This document shows positions 22,002 to 25,773 of a stretch of DNA of 25,773 nt, piece after piece (position 1 is the stretch's first letter; the number at the start of each line of letters is the position of its first letter). The translations under genes were made by a program, and so were the position numbers. The notes beneath the pieces were generated by a model, which saw only the letters and a program-made list of their open reading frames with translations, was not told the DNA's origin and ran no database searches. Source of the DNA: Clostridia bacterium. Lineage in GTDB: Bacteria > Bacillota > Clostridia > Oscillospirales > CAG-272. The DNA lies in contig JAGAFQ010000105.1 in the NCBI GenBank assembly GCA_017612495.1, positions 1-25,773 on the forward strand. The letters are read 5' to 3'.

Positions 22002-24839
22002 ATGCCGAACAATGAACTCACAGTGCGCGGCGCAAGAGTGCACAACTTGAAAAATATTGATGTCACGATACCGCGCGACAAGCTTGTCGTTTTAACGGGA
22101 CTTTCGGGCTCGGGCAAGTCGTCGCTCGCATTCGACACGATCTATGCCGAGGGGCACAGACGCTTTGTGGAGAGCCTTTCGTCGTATGCAAGAATGTTTT
22201 TGGGACAGATGGATAAGCCGGACGTCGATTCCATAGAGGGCTTGTCGCCCGCGATCTCCATCGACCAGAAGACTACATCCAAAAACCCGCGTTCAACGGT
22301 GGGAACCGTCACCGAGATATATGACTATCTGCGCCTTTTATATGCCCGTATCGGAATACCGCACTGTCCCGTCTGCGGCAAAGAGATATTACAGCAGTCC
22401 GTCGATCAGATAATCGACAGGGTGATGCTTTTGCCTTCGGGAACGAAGTTTTGGATCTTGGCTCCCGTCGTGCGCTCCAAAAAGGGAATGCACGAGAAAA
22501 TTTTCGAGGATGCGAAAAAAAGCGGATATGTGAGAGTGCGTGTTGACGGCAACACATACGAGCTTTCCGAAACGATAGAACTCGACCGCAACAAAAAGCA
22601 CACCGTTGAGATAGTCGTTGACCGTCTTGTTATGAAAGAGGGAATAAGAACGCGCCTTTCGGATTCAGTTGAAACGGCGCTCGGACTTTCCGAGGGCAAT
22701 GTGACGGTAGTGTTAAACGATGATATCGAGGGCTATGAAAAAGAGATGACCTTTTCGCAGAACTATGCCTGCGAGGAGCACGGTTTCAGCATCGGCGAAC
22801 TGTCGCCGCGTATGTTTTCGTTCAACAATCCCATCGGAGCCTGCCCCCATTGCGACGGTCTCGGCGAAAAGCAGACCATCTCACTCCAAAAGGTGTGCCC
22901 CGATGAAAGCCTTTCGCTCCGTGACGGTGCCATCGCCGTCAACGGCTTCAAGTCGCTTGACGAAGACAGCTGGATGGGCCCGCTCTTTATATCCATCGGC
23001 AAGGATTACGGCTTTACGCTCGATACTCCCGTAAACAAGCTTTCAAAAGAAGCGCGCAATGTCGTATTTTACGGCTCGGGAGAAGAAAAATTCCACGTCA
23101 TTCGCACATACGAGGGCAAAGTGCACGACCAGATGGTCAAATTCGACGGTGTTCTCAAAATAATCGAACAGCGCTCAACACAGTTTTCGCAGGAATATTA
23201 CCAGGAATTTATGGAAACGGAGATATGTGAGCACTGTCACGGTGCGCGTTTGAACGATGCCGTTTTGGGCGTGACGGTGGGCGGCAAGAACATAGATGAA
23301 TTTTGCTCGATGCCGATATCGGAATCTTTGGAATTCATAAACGGTCTTGCGCTTTCCGATACCGATTTTACGATAGCGCGTGAGATAATCAAAGAGATAA
23401 GGGCAAGGCTCGGTTTCTTGAAGAACGTCGGTCTTGACTATCTGACTCTTTCAAGAAGGGCAGGCACTCTTTCGGGCGGCGAAGCGCAGAGAATAAGACT
23501 TGCCACGCAGATAGGCTCATCGCTCATGGGCGTTTTATACGTGCTTGACGAGCCGAGCATCGGTCTTCATCAGCGCGATAACCATAAACTCATAGAGACG
23601 CTCAAAAGTCTGCGCGACACTGGCAACACCGTTATAGTCGTTGAGCACGACGAAGAGACGATGCTCGAATCGGATTATATCGTCGATATAGGTCCCGGTG
23701 CCGGAATACACGGCGGACGTGTCGTGGCATGCGGCACGCCCGACGAGGTCATGAAAAACGAAAATTCTCTGACGGGAGCATATCTTTCCGGCAGAAGAAA
23801 GATCGAGATACCCAAAGTGCGCCGCCGCGGCAACGGAAATTATATCGAGATAGTCGGCGCCGCCGAGCACAACTTGAAAAATATAGACGTAAAATTTCCG
23901 CTCGGCACGTTTTCTTGCGTTACCGGCGTTTCGGGCTCGGGCAAATCGTCGCTGATAAACGGCATACTCTATCCCGTTTTGGCGAAGAAACTCAATAGGG
24001 CATATACGCATCCCGGCAAGCACAAAGCGGTTTTGGGCATCGAAAATCTCGACAAGGTCGTTTGCATCGACCAAAGCCCCATAGGAAGAACTCCCCGTTC
24101 AAATCCCGCAACGTATACGGGACTTTTCACCGATATACGCGATCTTTTTGCAAAGACCGCCGATGCGAAGGCGAGAGGCTATACTGCGGCGCGTTTCTCA
24201 TTCAACGTCAAGGGCGGCAGATGCGAAGCGTGCGAGGGCGACGGTGTGAAAAAGATAGAAATGCACTTTTTGCCCGACGTTTACGTCACTTGCGACGTGT
24301 GCAAGGGCAAGAGATACAACCGCGATACTCTCGACGTTCGCTATAAGGGCAAGAATATCTACGAGGTGCTCGATATGACGGTCGAAGAGGGCGTTACGTT
24401 CTTTGACAGCATCCCCTCGATAAAACGCAAATTGCAGACACTTTTCGACGTGGGACTCGGATATATCAAGATCGGTCAGTCATCGACCACCCTCTCGGGC
24501 GGCGAAGCACAGCGAATAAAGCTGGCGACCGAGCTTTCGCGCCGTTCAAACGGAAGATATATTTATATACTCGACGAGCCGACAACGGGTCTTCATTCCG
24601 CCGACGTTGAAAAACTGCTCGACGTTTTGAACAGACTTGTCGAAAACGGCAATACCGTCATCGTCATCGAGCACAATCTCGATGTTATAAAGACTGCCGA
24701 TTACATCGTCGATTTAGGCCCCGAGGGCGGAGACAAGGGCGGCACGCTCATTGCCTGCGGCACACCCGAAAAGGTGGCAAAATGCAAAGGATCATATACC
24801 GGCAAATATATTGCCGCAATGCTTGAAAGAGATAAATAA
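22002..24839 (+). CDS. uvrA: UvrA, excinuclease ABC subunit A
   Basis: Dimeric ABC-type ATPase that finds DNA damage and loads UvrB. The 945-residue protein has two ATPase modules. Module 1 has Walker A GLSGSGKS (33-40), a zinc site formed by CEEH and CPHC, and signature LSGGEAQRIRLATQIG. Module 2 has Walker A GVSGSGKSS, the zinc module CEACEGDG...CDVCKGKRY and signature LSGGEAQRIKLATELS. LDEPSIGLH and LDEPTTGLH are the two Walker B regions. The ribosome site is GGGGGAA, nine bases before ATG. It lies in an operon with uvrB and ends in a strong hairpin. Confidence 0.98.
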   Translation: MPNNELTVRGARVHNLKNIDVTIPRDKLVVLTGLSGSGKSSLAFDTIYAEGHRRFVESLSSYARMFLGQMDKPDVDSIEGLSPAISIDQKTTSKNPRSTVGTVTEIYDYLRLLYARIGIPHCPVCGKEILQQSVDQIIDRVMLLPSGTKFWILAPVVRSKKGMHEKIFEDAKKSGYVRVRVDGNTYELSETIELDRNKKHTVEIVVDRLVMKEGIRTRLSDSVETALGLSEGNVTVVLNDDIEGYEKEMTFSQNYACEEHGFSIGELSPRMFSFNNPIGACPHCDGLGEKQTISLQKVCPDESLSLRDGAIAVNGFKSLDEDSWMGPLFISIGKDYGFTLDTPVNKLSKEARNVVFYGSGEEKFHVIRTYEGKVHDQMVKFDGVLKIIEQRSTQFSQEYYQEFMETEICEHCHGARLNDAVLGVTVGGKNIDEFCSMPISESLEFINGLALSDTDFTIAREIIKEIRARLGFLKNVGLDYLTLSRRAGTLSGGEAQRIRLATQIGSSLMGVLYVLDEPSIGLHQRDNHKLIETLKSLRDTGNTVIVVEHDEETMLESDYIVDIGPGAGIHGGRVVACGTPDEVMKNENSLTGAYLSGRRKIEIPKVRRRGNGNYIEIVGAAEHNLKNIDVKFPLGTFSCVTGVSGSGKSSLINGILYPVLAKKLNRAYTHPGKHKAVLGIENLDKVVCIDQSPIGRTPRSNPATYTGLFTDIRDLFAKTADAKARGYTAARFSFNVKGGRCEACEGDGVKKIEMHFLPDVYVTCDVCKGKRYNRDTLDVRYKGKNIYEVLDMTVEEGVTFFDSIPSIKRKLQTLFDVGLGYIKIGQSSTTLSGGEAQRIKLATELSRRSNGRYIYILDEPTTGLHSADVEKLLDVLNRLVENGNTVIVIEHNLDVIKTADYIVDLGPEGGDKGGTLIACGTPEKVAKCKGSYTGKYIAAMLERDK

Positions 24840-24840
24840 T

Positions 24841-24879
24841 AAATACCCGACGAAAGCCTCGTTTTCGTCGGGTATTTTT
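24841..24879. terminator. Terminator after uvrA, likely bidirectional
   Basis: Perfect 15-bp stem AAATACCCGACGAAA / TTTCGTCGGGTATTT with a 7-base loop and T-run. The A-rich 5' side could also end the minus-strand gene that stops at 24892. Confidence 0.85.
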
Positions 24880-24891
24880 AAGATATAGGCA

Positions 24892-25215
24892 TCATTTGCG
24901 CTTTATTTTGCGCTTTATGCACTTTGCTGCCGAATGGATATACGACATTTTGAAAAAGTTTACGAGCATCGCAAAAAAGAGCGCAAGGGCGCCAAAAACC
25001 AAGACGACTTTCCAGAGCGTTATTTTGAAATCTCCCTTTGCGCCGACGGTGATCATCGCTTCTTCGGGCGAAGACGAAGAGTTTGAAAAAACAGATGACG
25101 AAACGTCGAACTTTATACCCGACATCAAGTTTGAAATTTTTTTACATTCTGCTTTTATGCCGTTTGCTATTTGCATTCCCGTTTGGGATATATCAGTTTT
25201 CATATTTGCTTCCAT
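24892..25215 (-). CDS. Small single-helix membrane protein of unknown function
   Basis: Not recognised. The frame is open from 25278 (TTG), but a TATAAT on the minus strand at 25287-25282 would place the transcription start just past that codon, so the ATG at 25215 (107 residues) or 25203 is preferred. GGAAG precedes each ATG. The product has a polar N-terminal half rich in Ser, Asn and Lys, one membrane helix (LWKVVLVFGALALFFAMLV) near the C-terminus, and a basic tail (KCIKRKIKRK). That suggests a tail-anchored protein with most of its length on one side of the membrane. The opposite strand is also open here, so coding status is not certain. It is convergent with uvrA. Confidence 0.5.
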   Translation of the reverse strand: MEANMKTDISQTGMQIANGIKAECKKISNLMSGIKFDVSSSVFSNSSSSPEEAMITVGAKGDFKITLWKVVLVFGALALFFAMLVNFFKMSYIHSAAKCIKRKIKRK

Positions 25216-25367
25216 TGCTTCCGTTTTTCTCGAAAGCTTCCTTTCGGTAAACTTGTTATTATTTTTTGCAAAGGACAAATAATTATACTCAAAACATCAG
25301 CCTGCAAAAAAAGTTTATTCTGAAATTTTTTCCGCCGCAAAACCAAAGACCAAAATGAGAAAAAATA

Positions 25368-25396
25368 TTGCCAAATATATAATTAAAGTGTATAAT
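25368..25396 (+). promoter_or_regulatory. Promoter of glyS
   Basis: TTGCCA (25368-25373), a 17-base spacer, consensus TATAAT (25391-25396). The leader to the ATG is about 60 bases, too short for a T-box riboswitch, and none of its conserved elements is visible. Confidence 0.65.
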
Positions 25397-25464
25397 AAAT
25401 TATTATAGCCAAAAAATCATTTTCTTCGGAAAACTTTGCATAATTTGCATGACAGGAGATTTTT

Positions 25465-25773
25465 ATGAAAAACACAGAAAAAACCATGGAAAAAATTGTC
25501 GCTTTGTGTAAAACACGCGGCTTCATTTTCCCCGGCTCCGAAATTTACGGCGGTTTAGCTAACACCTGGGACTACGGCCCTTTGGGCGTTGAACTCAAAA
25601 ACAACGTAAAAAAAGCCTGGTGGAAAAAATTCGTTCAGGAAAACAAATATAACGTCGGTCTTGACGCCGCCATACTTATGAACCCCCAGACCTGGGTCGC
25701 TTCGGGACATCTTGCGGGATTTTCCGATCCCCTTATGGACTGCCGCGAATGCCACGAGCGTTTTCGCGCGGAC
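25465..25773 (+). CDS. glyS: Glycyl-tRNA synthetase, dimeric type (5' part, cut by the window end)
   Basis: Charges tRNA-Gly with glycine. Only the first 103 codons are in the window, and the frame is open to the end. The N-terminal signature of the alpha2-type bacterial/eukaryotic GlyRS is clear: KTRGFIFPGSEIYGGLANT, WDYGPLGVELKNN, WWKKFV and the class II motif region LMNPQTWVASGHLAGFSDPL, followed by the zinc-type CREC. The alpha2beta2 type (glyQ/glyS) is excluded by this sequence. AGGAG lies seven bases before the ATG, behind a consensus promoter. Confidence 0.95.
   Translation, partial: MKNTEKTMEKIVALCKTRGFIFPGSEIYGGLANTWDYGPLGVELKNNVKKAWWKKFVQENKYNVGLDAAILMNPQTWVASGHLAGFSDPLMDCRECHERFRAD

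Noticed and set aside
24896..25282. Plus-strand frame of 128 codons overlapping the minus-strand membrane protein
   Set aside because: It begins with TTG without a ribosome site, immediately after the uvrA terminator. The minus strand gives a cleaner topology with one membrane helix and a basic tail, so I took the plus frame as its shadow. Neither is certain.
25354..25407. 17-codon frame starting with ATG upstream of glyS
   Set aside because: It overlaps the glyS promoter itself, has no ribosome site, and its composition is simple AT-rich.
25391..25464. Possible T-box riboswitch ahead of glyS
   Set aside because: The leader is only about 60 bases and lacks both the T-box sequence and an antiterminator hairpin. 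The odd palindrome TATAATAA-A-TTATTATA at 25391-25407 is probably an AT-rich coincidence with the -10.
1..25773. CRISPR arrays, tRNA or rRNA genes, insertion sequences
   Set aside because: I looked for regularly spaced repeats, cloverleaf-like sequences in the intergenic gaps, and transposase or integrase motifs, and saw none.

Overview
The window looks like chromosomal DNA from a spore-forming, Gram-positive anaerobe of the class Clostridia, probably near the Oscillospiraceae/Ruminococcaceae. The pointers are spo0A, both dipicolinate synthase subunits, a Gram-positive LexA with a B. subtilis-type SOS box, strong AAAGGA/GGAGG ribosome sites, a YerC/TrpR-family regulator heading a his operon, and a dimer-type glycyl-tRNA synthetase. 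Genus and species cannot be fixed from this sequence alone. I see no transposase, integrase, phage gene, CRISPR array, rRNA or tRNA.

Layout, left to right. (1) 1-2.4 kb: an NAD(P)-malic enzyme, then spo0A behind a cluster of 0A boxes and a good sigma-A promoter. (2) 2.4-4.9 kb: dpaA-dpaB (spoVFAB) on the minus strand, convergent with spo0A; a 32-residue cysteine-containing membrane peptide gene at 4058-4156 on the plus strand; and a six-helix membrane protein on the minus strand. (3) 5.0-7.3 kb: lexA with its SOS box, a TIM-barrel sugar-phosphate isomerase-like protein, and radC. (4) 7.4-10.1 kb: argG-argH, the last two steps of arginine synthesis, with a candidate ArgR box at the start of transcription. 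(5) 10.1-18.6 kb: yerC followed by a complete histidine pathway in one run, hisZ-hisG (fused), hisD, hisC, hisB, hisH, hisA, hisF, hisIE, hisK. Most genes overlap or touch, and the run ends in a strong terminator. A 34-bp dyad spans the -35 to -10 region of its promoter. (6) 18.6-19.9 kb: a small two-gene module (DUF3592-like membrane protein with an in-frame stop near its start, and a tubby/LURP-like protein), followed by a decayed second copy of the 3' end of hisK and its terminator. (7) 19.9-24.9 kb: uvrB-uvrA. (8) 24.9-25.8 kb: a small single-helix membrane protein on the minus strand and the start of glyS, cut by the window end.

Most of this is conserved housekeeping, but several details deserve attention: the four-octamer palindrome at the his promoter; the hisZ-hisG fusion; the hisK-tail relic that brackets the DUF3592/tubby-like module; the small peptide gene beside the dipicolinate genes; and a Spo0A receiver domain that departs from the family at the metal-binding and post-aspartate positions.
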